Positions 31,587 to 38,837 of a stretch of 38,970 bases of DNA are shown one piece after another (the first letter of the stretch is position 1; each line of letters starts with the position of its first letter). The notes under the pieces were generated by a model. It was not told the origin of the DNA. It did no database searches and saw only the letters and a program-made list of their open reading frames with translations. The stretch comes from an uncultured Oscillospiraceae bacterium (GTDB taxonomy: Bacteria > Bacillota > Clostridia > Oscillospirales > Oscillospiraceae): positions 1 through 38,970 of the forward strand of contig CATKZW010000030.1 of assembly GCA_949841465.1 (NCBI GenBank). Reading direction: 5' to 3'. Made by a program: the position numbers and the translations under genes.

Positions 31587-32968
31587 AAAACCGTCTGCAA
31601 GAGCTGTGGGACAAGGTAACCCCGGACAGCGGGCCCTGCCCCCAGCCGGACGTGAAGAAGGTCCGCCGACGGGTGGACAAAGCCCTGGACGGCAGGCCCC
31701 GCGCCATGCCCCGCCGGGTACTGAGACTGGCGATTGTGGCGGCCGCCGCCGTACTGCTGCTCACCAGCACCGCCCTGGCGGGCGGGGAGCTGATCCCGCC
31801 GGAGTTCAACGTGCTGAGCGGTAATTTCCTCCGGGGGGAGAATGCCGCCAACGCCATCGCCATGATGACCATCACCCCCGTGTCGGTGAGCGACGACAAC
31901 TACACCATGACCGTCACCAGCTCCCTGGCCGACGGAAACGAGCTCTATTTCACCGTCCTCATCGAGTCCAAAAACGATGAGGCCAGGGAGCGCCTGGAAC
32001 GCACTGAATTCCGCGACCTGCTGTCCTACCGCATCCCCGGCAGCAGCAGCCACAGCTCCAGCGGCGAAATCGCCCCCGAGAACGGCGTGTGGCACATCGA
32101 CGTCTCCGCCTCCTGGCGGCCCGGAAAGAGCGCCTCCGTCCGCCTCAACACCATGGACGAGGGCATCTGGCTGGAGTTCCCGGTGAAGCCGGTGCGCTCC
32201 ATCACCCTGAAGGTGAACGCCGGCGGCCAGGGCATGGGCGATACCGGCCACGCCGCCGGAGGGCCGGTGACGCTGAAAACCGTGGAGATCTCCCCCCTGT
32301 CCTTCCACGTGGACTACACCACGCCCTATTCGGACCAGGGCGTACCTGTGCTCTATTTCCTGTACAAGGACGGCGCCATCAAAAGCATGGGCCAGCTCCA
32401 CTCCGTCCACCCCTCCGGGCACGGCGGGCCGGACAGCCTGTTCGGGTCGTCGGAGACGTACCGGGGGCAGTCCACCTACAGCTTCCCCTCCGTCCAGGAC
32501 CTGAGCCTGATGGAGGCGGTGATCTTCGAGGGCACAGCCTACCCCCTGGACGGCAGCGAACCCTATGAGGTGGACATGACCGGCTTTGTCCAGCCCTTCA
32601 CCGTCCCCGTTGGGAACCTTCTGGGGGATTCCGCGGACTTCTCCGTCCCCCTGTTCGCCCTGTGCGACGGCCTGGGCGCGTCCTATGAGTGGGACGAAGC
32701 GGCGGGTACCGTATCCGCCGCCTATCGCGGCAGAACCCTCACCTTCGCCCTGGACAGCAAGCTCGTCCAGCGGGACGTGGAGGGCTGGGAGCCCTGGGAA
32801 ATGTACGCCGCCCCTGTGTACCAGGACGGTGAGCTGTGGGTGGACGCCTCCGTCCTCATCCGCAGCGCTTGGGACATAGAGCTGACCTCGGCCATTGACA
32901 GCTGGGAAACCCGCCAGACGGCGGAGGACGGTTTGGTATCGTTCACCTCCTGGGTGGTCATTCCGTAA
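31583..32968 (+). CDS. Membrane anti-sigma-like protein with CuAO-N-like C-terminal domain
   Basis: A 461-residue protein in overlap with the ECF sigma gene (GTGA). Residues 1-44 are cytosolic and basic, suited to hold the sigma factor. A single membrane span follows (about 45-66, VLRLAIVAAAAVLLLTSTALA). Residues 70-340 are an extracytoplasmic beta-rich region (DUF4179-like, tentative). The last 100 residues (VPLFALCDGLGASYEWDEAAGTV ... TFALDSK ... LWVDASVLIRSAW) match the pattern of a copper-amine-oxidase N-terminal-like (stalk) domain, common in Clostridia envelope proteins. It lacks a recognisable zinc motif of ZAS anti-sigmas. The GTG at 31583 is chosen; the longer upstream ORF is the sigma gene read in another frame. 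Confidence 0.75.
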   Translation: MKNRLQELWDKVTPDSGPCPQPDVKKVRRRVDKALDGRPRAMPRRVLRLAIVAAAAVLLLTSTALAGGELIPPEFNVLSGNFLRGENAANAIAMMTITPVSVSDDNYTMTVTSSLADGNELYFTVLIESKNDEARERLERTEFRDLLSYRIPGSSSHSSSGEIAPENGVWHIDVSASWRPGKSASVRLNTMDEGIWLEFPVKPVRSITLKVNAGGQGMGDTGHAAGGPVTLKTVEISPLSFHVDYTTPYSDQGVPVLYFLYKDGAIKSMGQLHSVHPSGHGGPDSLFGSSETYRGQSTYSFPSVQDLSLMEAVIFEGTAYPLDGSEPYEVDMTGFVQPFTVPVGNLLGDSADFSVPLFALCDGLGASYEWDEAAGTVSAAYRGRTLTFALDSKLVQRDVEGWEPWEMYAAPVYQDGELWVDASVLIRSAWDIELTSAIDSWETRQTAEDGLVSFTSWVVIP

Positions 32969-32971
32969 CGG

Positions 32972-33008
32972 AAAACCCGCGGAGAGCAAGAGCTCTCCGC
33001 GGGTTTTT
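32972..33008. terminator. Bidirectional terminator between anti-sigma and BlaR1 operons
   Basis: AAAACCCGCGGAGAGC (32972-32987) pairs with GCTCTCCGCGGGTTTT (32992-33007) across AAGA, with T runs on both strands. It sits a few bases from the stop of each convergent gene. Confidence 0.9.
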
Positions 33009-33601
33009 CATACCTCCGGCTGGTCCTCCGCCTCCTCCCGAAAGCACCGGCGCAGGTCGAACAGCCCCTTCATGATGAACAGCGCCACGATCAGCAGAAT
33101 CACCGCCAGCGCCGTCACCGCCGCCGCCCGCACCTCCTCGTACCGGCCGCGCCCGTCGGGCAGGTACAGAATCACATACGCCGCCGTGGACAGCACGGTG
33201 TAGACCGTCCGGCGGCTGATGAGGCGCTGGTCCAGATTGTCCCCCTCGGGCTGGTACTGCTCCGCCAGCGCCGCCATGTCGGTAAGAAACTGGAAGTGGA
33301 AGTACAGCCCCGCCACCAGGATCACCATATTCAGGGGCGGAAACAGCCCGCCGGGGTCCCCGCCCCACCAGGAGAACAGCCAGTCCACCCCGTTCGTCAC
33401 CGACAGCAGGATGCACAGAGAGCGGAGCAGGGCCAGGTCCCGCCGCTCCCCGGACAGCTTGTTGATGGCGGACAGCAGGAGCAGGAAGCCCACAAACCGG
33501 GGAAAAATGCTCACATTGTTCAAATTAAAGTCAAAGTGGAGGAAAAAATACCCCCAGGCGGCGTGGGACAGGCCGCGGTACAGTGTCTTCCGGTCAGCCA
33601 T
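33008..33601 (-). CDS. Unassigned membrane protein in the BlaI/BlaR1 operon
   Basis: A 197-residue protein with about four or five hydrophobic segments (WGYFFLHFDFNLNNVSIFPRFVGFLLLLSAI, SLCILLSVTNGVDWLFSWW, LNMVILVAGLYFHFQFL, VYTVLSTAAYVILYL, AAAVTALAVILLIVALFIMKGLF). It overlaps the 3' end of the BlaR1 gene by 8 bp (ATGGCTGA), so it is translated with it. No domain is recognised. The consistent placement after a BlaR1 gene implies a role in the same envelope response, but this is only inferred. Confidence 0.7.
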   Translation of the reverse strand: MADRKTLYRGLSHAAWGYFFLHFDFNLNNVSIFPRFVGFLLLLSAINKLSGERRDLALLRSLCILLSVTNGVDWLFSWWGGDPGGLFPPLNMVILVAGLYFHFQFLTDMAALAEQYQPEGDNLDQRLISRRTVYTVLSTAAYVILYLPDGRGRYEEVRAAAVTALAVILLIVALFIMKGLFDLRRCFREEAEDQPEV

Positions 33602-35597
33602 CGGCCTGGGCGCCCCCTTCCAACTGGGCGAGGGAAATCTCCGCCGCCGGCGTGCTGTCGTCCAGCCATGCGCCGTCCCCCAGCGGGAACAGGGTCAGCT
33701 CCGCCGCCAGTTCGCCGTTGAGGTACAGGTTGGCCGCGTAGCGGTCGGGCATGGGCCGACTGTCGTCCCCGCCCCCGCCGCCCAGGGCAATGTGCTCGTC
33801 CCAGTCCCCCTCCAGGGAGTGGGAGGTCCAGCTATCTCCCCAGTTGCTGCCGCCGCTTGCATCCCCCGTCCCCGGAGCCCTCAGCACGGGCCGCTCCTGG
33901 TCCCCCCAGAGGGGTGTGCATGACAGGCCCAGATGGGTGTATTTCCCCTTATCCGCTGGGTCGCCGGTGTAATCCACCCACTCCTGATAGTGGGAATAGG
34001 TATAAAACTCCCCGTCTGGCTTGGGGGTGTAGTCATAGCTGGATGTGGACCAGAATCCGTTGCTGCTCTGGACCCGGCTGTCCACCCTGGCAACGGTCTG
34101 TCGCCGGACCTGGACGGTGAAATCCCCCGCCTGGGCCTGGTACACCACGGCGGGCAGCTGCTCACAGCTTGTGGGCGGCGTATGCACCCAGCCGTAGGCG
34201 TACACCGCCCGGAAGTCCTCCTGGGGAAGGACGACCCACCGCTCCCCCTCCTTCTCCGCCCGGACGCGCTGGACCGCCAGCCAAACATAGGTCTGCTGGT
34301 CCTCCGGGGCGTCCAGGTTGACAATCGGCAGGGTCAGCAGACCCTCCCAGGCGTTCTCCTCCACCTGGGTCAGGTTGTAGACCTGATACCCGTTCTGACT
34401 GCCGTCGGGGAGACCGGGGATGCCGGTGTCCTCCCATTTCCAAACGCTTGTCTTTTGCTCCCGGCAGAGGGCCGCCAACTCGTTCTGCTCCGACAGCGGC
34501 GCACACATGGCCCGGTAGAGCAGGCTGCCTGTCAGCAGCGCCTTGCCGTAGGCGTCGAAGGCCCCGGCATAGGTGGTGCACCGCACCGTCCGGGCGGAGG
34601 CCATGGCGTAGTTCAGCTCGTCCAGCCGGGCGGTGCCGTCAACGGCCAGTCCATCCGCCCGAACCCCCGTCGCCAGGGGCACCGTCAGCACCAGCGCCAC
34701 ACACACCGAAGCCAGCGCCATCCCCGCCGGGTAGCGCTTGAATCGGGCGATGGCCTCGATCCGCCGCCGGATGTTTCGGCCCCCGTTGGCGGCGGAGGAG
34801 GTGCCAGGAGCGCGGGCATACTTCTCGTCCGCCATGTACAGCAGGATGCGGCCGTAGTCCCGGCGGTCCTCCCCTTCCAGGCACTCCAGCACCCGCTGGT
34901 CGCAGAGGGACTCCAGGTCGTTGCCCGCCCAGTCGGCGCACAGCCAGATCAGCGGATTGCACCAGTGGAGGCACCGGAACAGGCAGATCACCCAGCCCCA
35001 GATCACGTCCCTGTGTTTCAGATGGAGCAGCTCGTGGAGGATCACCTTATCGTCCGTCTCCACCTCGGCAGGCAGGGCCAGCACAGGCCGGAACACCCCG
35101 CAGACGAACGCCGTGGGCAGGCCGTTTACCTCCACCGCGGGGCAGGCGGGCAGGCCGTACTCCGCCCCCACCGCGCGGACCCGTTCGCCCCGGACGCGCC
35201 GCCCCCTTTTCAGGGCCAGACGCAGGCAGGCGTAGGACGCCACATACCGCGCCAGGAGCACAGCCACCCCCGCCGCATAGACGAGGTACAGCCAGTCCGC
35301 CGCCGTCTCAGGCGCGGCGAAGGGCGGCAGGGGGATGGGCGCGGTTACCCTGGTCAGTGTTCCAAACTCCCCAGTGACGGCGGATTTCACCGTCTCCACA
35401 AGCAGCGGCCAGTTGAACAGGACGTACCGCCCGCCCCAGCCCGCCGGGAGCAGCAGGATCAGCGCCAGCACACCCCACACGGCGAACTGCCAGCGGGGAG
35501 ACAGCTTGTCCCGGAACATGGCCTTAACGATGAGCAGCAGGGCCGCGGCCCCGGAAGCCGTCAGAGTCTGCAATAAGAAAGACCAAAAATCTGTCAT
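33594..35597 (-). CDS. BlaR1-like membrane metallopeptidase (M56) with unusual sensor domain
   Basis: A 667-residue protein. Three hydrophobic segments (about 7-25, 38-53 and 102-120) precede the zinc protease core with HELLHLKHRD (His188, Glu189, His192) and a later Glu-rich DLESLCDQRVLE region. A further membrane span, GMALASVCVALVLTVPLA, comes after the protease at about 300. From there to the end (about 310-667) the protein is extracytoplasmic but lacks the serine-based penicillin-binding motifs (STYK, KTG) of BlaR1/MecR1. It is rich in Trp/Tyr/Gln and has short tandem-like Gly-Asp tracts near its end. The signal is therefore not obviously a beta-lactam. It acts on BlaI by site-1-like proteolysis in the known family. 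Confidence 0.85.
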   Translation of the reverse strand: MTDFWSFLLQTLTASGAAALLLIVKAMFRDKLSPRWQFAVWGVLALILLLPAGWGGRYVLFNWPLLVETVKSAVTGEFGTLTRVTAPIPLPPFAAPETAADWLYLVYAAGVAVLLARYVASYACLRLALKRGRRVRGERVRAVGAEYGLPACPAVEVNGLPTAFVCGVFRPVLALPAEVETDDKVILHELLHLKHRDVIWGWVICLFRCLHWCNPLIWLCADWAGNDLESLCDQRVLECLEGEDRRDYGRILLYMADEKYARAPGTSSAANGGRNIRRRIEAIARFKRYPAGMALASVCVALVLTVPLATGVRADGLAVDGTARLDELNYAMASARTVRCTTYAGAFDAYGKALLTGSLLYRAMCAPLSEQNELAALCREQKTSVWKWEDTGIPGLPDGSQNGYQVYNLTQVEENAWEGLLTLPIVNLDAPEDQQTYVWLAVQRVRAEKEGERWVVLPQEDFRAVYAYGWVHTPPTSCEQLPAVVYQAQAGDFTVQVRRQTVARVDSRVQSSNGFWSTSSYDYTPKPDGEFYTYSHYQEWVDYTGDPADKGKYTHLGLSCTPLWGDQERPVLRAPGTGDASGGSNWGDSWTSHSLEGDWDEHIALGGGGGDDSRPMPDRYAANLYLNGELAAELTLFPLGDGAWLDDSTPAAEISLAQLEGGAQADG

Positions 35598-35666
35598 AAC
35601 AAATACCTTTCTATTTCACACCAGCTTTTGTGGCTGGGCGCAAGCCAAGCGATTACCACCCAGGCC

Positions 35667-35738
35667 GTCAGCGGTCTAAAAGTTCTTTTTCGGTTCCTTT
35701 TTCTTTACCGTAGGCGGCCCACGGTAAAGAAAAGGAAC
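35667..35738 (-). repeat. Post-stop repeat, copy D (after blaI)
   Basis: Read from the blaI stop on the minus strand: an 18-bp hairpin (35721-35738 with 35693-35711, one bulge, different stem sequence), then CGAAAAAGAACTTTTAGACCGCTGAC. The tail is shared with copies B and C; only the stem differs. The rest of 35598-35666 shows nothing recognisable. Confidence 0.8.
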
Positions 35739-35739
35739 A

Positions 35740-36105
35740 CTACACCTCCATTTCGTCCAGAAGCCGGCGCAGCTCCCGGCGCTCCTCCGGGGAGATGGGC
35801 TTCTCCTTCAAAAACGCCGCCACCATGTCCCCCGCGGCCCCCCGGTACACGTGCTGGAGGAAGCTGTCCCGGGCCTGGGCCTGGCAGTCCTCCCGGCTCA
35901 GCGCCGCCCGGTACAGCCGGGGGTAGCCCTCCTTGTCGATGGACACCAAGCCCTTGGCCTCCATCCGCGTCAAATAAGTAAGCACCGTGTTCCGGTTCCA
36001 GCCCGTGTCCTCCCGCAGGGCCTGGGTGAGCTCACCCAGCGCGGCCCCGCCGCTGTCCCACAGCACCCCCAGCACCAGCCATTCCCGCTCCGACAGCTTG
36101 ACCAT
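35740..36105 (-). CDS. blaI: BlaI/MecI-family repressor
   Basis: A 121-residue winged-helix repressor: KLSEREWLVLGVLWDSGGAALGELTQALREDTGWNRNTVLTYLTRMEAKGLVSIDKEGY, the BlaI DNA-binding domain, followed by the dimerisation helices. It controls its own operon until cleaved by the BlaR1-type protease encoded 142 bp downstream. The ATG at 36105 is preferred to an upstream in-frame start, because AGGAGG stands 7 bases before it and the extra N-terminus would run through the operator. It sits immediately below a BlaI-type operator/promoter. Repeat copy D separates it from the sensor gene. Confidence 0.92.
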   Translation of the reverse strand: MVKLSEREWLVLGVLWDSGGAALGELTQALREDTGWNRNTVLTYLTRMEAKGLVSIDKEGYPRLYRAALSREDCQAQARDSFLQHVYRGAAGDMVAAFLKEKPISPEERRELRRLLDEMEV

Positions 36106-36108
36106 AAG

Positions 36109-36165
36109 AAAGCCTCCTACAGTTGTAGTTTCCTTAATACTACAACTGTAGGAGGCTTTTGTCAA
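36109..36165 (-). promoter_or_regulatory. BlaI operator overlapping the blaI promoter
   Basis: A 21-bp perfect inverted repeat, 36109-36129 and 36139-36159, with a 9-nt centre; each arm contains a TACA-NN-TGTA BlaI box (TACAGTTGTA and TACAACTGTA). On the minus strand, TTGACA (36160-36165) is followed after 17 bp by TAGTAT (36137-36142). The repressor would therefore cover the promoter, and the right arm includes the blaI ribosome binding site. Confidence 0.9.
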
Positions 36166-36174
36166 GACGTTGAG

Positions 36175-36486
36175 AAAAATATCGCTGTCCGCTTCTCCGC
36201 GCTTCTTCCTTGTCACGCTACGCCTGCTCACGACGCGGTTCTAAGTCCTCCGATTCCGCAAAAGCCGTCCGGCCCCTTTGGGGCCTCCCTGCTTTTGCTT
36301 CACTTCGGCCTTAGCCCGCTGTTCGCGACGGCTCCGCGCTTCTTCTTTGTCACGCTGCGAAGCGGCCAGGGCGCTCGGTCGCTTTCACTGCGACTCAGGC
36401 AAAAACCGCCTTCCGCTGGGCGGCAGTGCGGCTTTTGCCCTCGCTCCGCTCCAAGCTCCCTCGCTGTCCGCTTCTCCGCGCTTCTT
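36175..36486. repeat. Degenerate ~140-bp tandem repeat with hairpins
   Basis: A 26-base segment beginning TCGCTGTCCGCTTCTCCGCG occurs at 36182-36207 and again, perfectly, at 36461-36486. A related copy sharing CTCCGCGCTTCTT lies at 36332-36344, giving an interval of 137-142 bp. Between copies there are two-tier hairpins: GCAAAAGC/GCTTTTGC (36258-36298, with an inner GGCCCC/GGGGCC) and GGCAAAA..CCGC/GCGG.TTTTGCC (36398-36439). No ORF is plausible. The last copy overlaps the stop of the S-layer gene. Confidence 0.75.
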
Positions 36487-37444
36487 ACCAGAACAAACCG
36501 CCTGCGTCCCGGCTATCCAGCACGTCCAGCATGGCGGACAGCATCACCGCCGCCTCAGCCCGGGTGAGGGGCTTATACAGATCCGTGCTGCTGCTGAGCA
36601 CCGACACCGCCTCCATATTCACCACCGACTGGTAGGCCCAGGCAGGGGCGGTCTCTTCGGAGAAGGTGGACGCAGCGGCGGACACGTCCCCCGTGGCCAG
36701 CAGGCGGTCAATGATGACGGCGGCCTCCGCCTGGGTGACGGCGCTGTTGGGGGCAAAGACGGTCTGCCCCACCTCGTTGCGGCTGCCGTTCACCGTCCCC
36801 TGCACCAGGCCCGCGGACACGTAGCCCTTGGCCCAGGCGGAGATGTCGCTGTCGTCATAGAAGCCGGTGAGGGTCACGCTGCTCAGCGGGGCCTGGCCCG
36901 CGGCGGTCATGGCCATGGCCAGAAACTCCTCACGGGTGAAGGACTCGCCGGGATCAAAGCAGTACAGCGCCCCCACCTGCCGCCCGGTGTACACACCCGC
37001 CTCCGCCAGGCGCAGGGCGGCGTAGTGGGCGGGGTCGCCGTCCAGGTCGGAGTAGCTCACCGCCGTTTTCTGCTTCTCAATGACGATCTTCACCGTAGCG
37101 GGCTGGGAGGTGTTGCCCTTGGCGTCAATGGCCACGTAGGTGAAGCTGTCCTTGCCCTTCTTCCCCTCATAGGGGGTGTAGGTGAAGGCGGCGGGATCGT
37201 TCTCATCCAGGGCCACCTGGCCCCGGGCGGGGCTGTCCACCACCTGGAAGGTCACCAGGTCGCCCTCCGGGTCTACAGCGGCAAAGCGGCTGAAAATCGC
37301 CACCCCCTTGTAGGTGCTCAGGGACAGGTTCTCCGCGATAGGCGCGGCGTTCTCCACGTCGGCTGTGGAGGTGGTCAGCGCCAAGGCGGGCACAGCCAGC
37401 ACTCCCGCCAGGCACAGGGATAATATCATCATGCGGGTTTTCAA
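36485..37444 (-). CDS. Secreted S-layer-homology protein with Ig-like domain
   Basis: A 319-residue exported protein. The signal peptide is MKTRMMILSLCLAGVLAVPALA (about 1-22). A cadherin/Big-like domain follows (about 35-125: VDPEGDLVTFQVV, GKKGKDSFTYVAIDAKGN). The C-terminal two thirds contains SLH-type repeats, e.g. FTREEFLAMAM and SAVTQAEAAVIIDRLL, then LTRAEAAVMLSAMLDVL, each with the Ala-Trp-rich intervening stretch (ISAWAKGYVSAGLVQGT, PAWAYQSVVNMEAVSVL). SLH repeats attach to pyruvylated wall polymers. It is transcribed separately from blaI. The ATG at 37444 follows GGAGG; an inverted repeat covers this site. Confidence 0.85.
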   Translation of the reverse strand: MKTRMMILSLCLAGVLAVPALALTTSTADVENAAPIAENLSLSTYKGVAIFSRFAAVDPEGDLVTFQVVDSPARGQVALDENDPAAFTYTPYEGKKGKDSFTYVAIDAKGNTSQPATVKIVIEKQKTAVSYSDLDGDPAHYAALRLAEAGVYTGRQVGALYCFDPGESFTREEFLAMAMTAAGQAPLSSVTLTGFYDDSDISAWAKGYVSAGLVQGTVNGSRNEVGQTVFAPNSAVTQAEAAVIIDRLLATGDVSAAASTFSEETAPAWAYQSVVNMEAVSVLSSSTDLYKPLTRAEAAVMLSAMLDVLDSRDAGGLFW

Positions 37445-37454
37445 AGGGAAATCC

Positions 37455-37492
37455 TCCTTTGTATGAGTATGGGACTAGCATACGCCAAAGGA
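37455..37492 (-). promoter_or_regulatory. Hairpin over the ribosome binding site of the S-layer gene
   Basis: TCCTTTG-TATG (37455-37465) pairs with CATAC..CAAAGGA (37479-37492) on the minus-strand RNA, covering part of the GGAGG. It may control translation or be an operator near a weak TTGCTC-17-TATTTT promoter (37496-37524). The rest of 37525-37591 is T-rich and unassigned. Confidence 0.4.
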
Positions 37493-37591
37493 GAAAAAAT
37501 ATGCGAGTGTTTCCAGTCGAGCAAACACTTTTTCAGCTTGGGAACGCTGACCCTCTCCCTCACTGGAGGTTGCTTTTCTAAGATGCGAAAA

Positions 37592-37629
37592 CGCTCCTCC
37601 CAAGGACAGCCTATGCCCTGAGAGGAGCG
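37592..37629 (-). terminator. Terminator after ispF
   Basis: CGCTCCTC (37592-37599) and GAGGAGCG (37622-37629) form an 8-bp stem; on the minus strand it is followed by TTTTCGC. It lies 15 bases past the ispF stop. Confidence 0.6.
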
Positions 37630-37644
37630 CGGGTAATCCCCTGT

Positions 37645-38118
37645 TCACTTTTCCTCAATGAGCGCCACGGCGTGGGCGGCAATTCCTTCGCCCGTTCCGG
37701 TAAAGCCCAGGCCCTCCTCAGTGGTGGCCTTCACGCTGACCCGACCGGAATCAATCCCTATGGCGGCGGCCAGCCTCTCCCGCATGGCGGGGATGTGGGG
37801 AGCCAGCTTGGGCCGCTGGGCCAGCACGGTGGCGTCCACGTTGCCGATCCCATACCCGTTTTCGTCCAGCACCCGGGCCACCCGGCTCAGCAAAACCAGA
37901 CTGTCCGCCCCCTCGTAAGCGGGGTCGCTGTCCGGGAACAGCTTGCCGATGTCTCCCAACGCCGCCGCCCCCAGCAGGGCGTCCATCACCGCGTGGGCCA
38001 GCACGTCCGCGTCGGAGTGCCCCAGCAGGCCCTTTTCAAAGGGGATCTCCACCCCGCCCAGGATCAGTCTGCGCCCCTCCGCCAGGCGGTGCACATCATA
38101 CCCATGCCCAATCCTCAC
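37645..38118 (-). CDS. ispF: 2-C-methyl-D-erythritol 2,4-cyclodiphosphate synthase
   Basis: A 157-residue enzyme of the MEP isoprenoid pathway that cyclises the CDP-ME 2-phosphate intermediate. The zinc ligands are visible: Asp8 and His10 in GYDVHR, and His42 in the [13 protein letters not shown] segment; SDADVLAH and [12 protein letters not shown] are conserved. It starts with GTG at 38118 (GTGAGGATT), overlapping the ispD stop by 4 bp, so it is translated with ispD. The length is normal. Confidence 0.96.
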   Translation of the reverse strand: MRIGHGYDVHRLAEGRRLILGGVEIPFEKGLLGHSDADVLAHAVMDALLGAAALGDIGKLFPDSDPAYEGADSLVLLSRVARVLDENGYGIGNVDATVLAQRPKLAPHIPAMRERLAAAIGIDSGRVSVKATTEEGLGFTGTGEGIAAHAVALIEEK

Positions 38119-38837
38119 AGGGAAACCGCCTCCTCCAAAAGCACCTCGCCAATCAGCAGATCGGTTGGGGTGGTCAGCTTGATGTTCCGCTCATCTCCGG
38201 CGGTGAGCACCACCTTCATGCCCAGCCGCTCCACGGCGGCACAGTCGTCGGTGAGCTCCGCCCCGTCGTCCAGCGCCTTTTGCAACGCCGCCCGAATCAG
38301 GTCGCCGTCGAACACCTGGGGGGTCTGGACGGCGTACAGCGCGCTGCGGTCCAGCGTCTGCTCCACAATGCCGCCACTGGCCGACTTGATGGTGTCCTTC
38401 ACCGGCACCGCAGGGGCGGCCGCCCCGTTCTGGGCCGCCTGAGCGATAGCTCCCTCAATGACCTCCACCGTGACAAAGGGCCGCGCCCCGTCATGAATGG
38501 CGATGAGCTTGGCCTTATCGTCGCACTCCAGGGTGCCCAGCCGGGCGGACTGGGTGCGGTTCTCCCCGCCCCGGACCACCTTGACCACCTTGGTCAGGCC
38601 GTAATCCTGGCACAGGCGGGCCACGTCGGGCACCAGCTCCGTCCGGGTGACCACCACGATCTCGTTCACGCCGGGCGCCTGCTGGAAGCTCTGTAGGCAG
38701 CGCACAATGACGGGCACACCCCCCACCTCCGCCAAAACCTTGTCAAAGCCCATCCGTGTGGACGACCCGGCGGCCACCACCACCGCCGAACAGGCGGGGG
38801 CGGGCTCTTCTTTTTTTCGTCTGCGGAAAAACCCCAT
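38115..38837 (-). CDS. ispD: 2-C-methyl-D-erythritol 4-phosphate cytidylyltransferase
   Basis: A 240-residue enzyme that attaches CMP to methylerythritol phosphate. The nucleotide loop is [31 protein letters not shown] and [14 protein letters not shown] are family hallmarks. A basic, acidic-tipped N-terminus ([14 protein letters not shown], about 3-16) precedes the fold; such short tails occur in Clostridia. It is first in the ispD-ispF pair (stop overlaps ispF start). A GAGGAG precedes the ATG at 38837. Confidence 0.95.
   Translation of the reverse strand: MGFFRRRKKEEPAPACSAVVVAAGSSTRMGFDKVLAEVGGVPVIVRCLQSFQQAPGVNEIVVVTRTELVPDVARLCQDYGLTKVVKVVRGGENRTQSARLGTLECDDKAKLIAIHDGARPFVTVEVIEGAIAQAAQNGAAAPAVPVKDTIKSASGGIVEQTLDRSALYAVQTPQVFDGDLIRAALQKALDDGAELTDDCAAVERLGMKVVLTAGDERNIKLTTPTDLLIGEVLLEEAVSL

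Noticed and set aside
33933-35576. A 547-codon plus-strand open frame
   Set aside because: Antisense to the BlaR1-like gene; composition (Pro/Arg/His/Val) is that of a GC-rich shadow and it has no domain.
36461-36486. Perfect 26-base repeat taken as a CRISPR or IS terminal repeat
   Set aside because: Only two perfect copies, about 280 bp apart, with no spacer-repeat alternation and no transposase; better described as a tandem hairpin unit.
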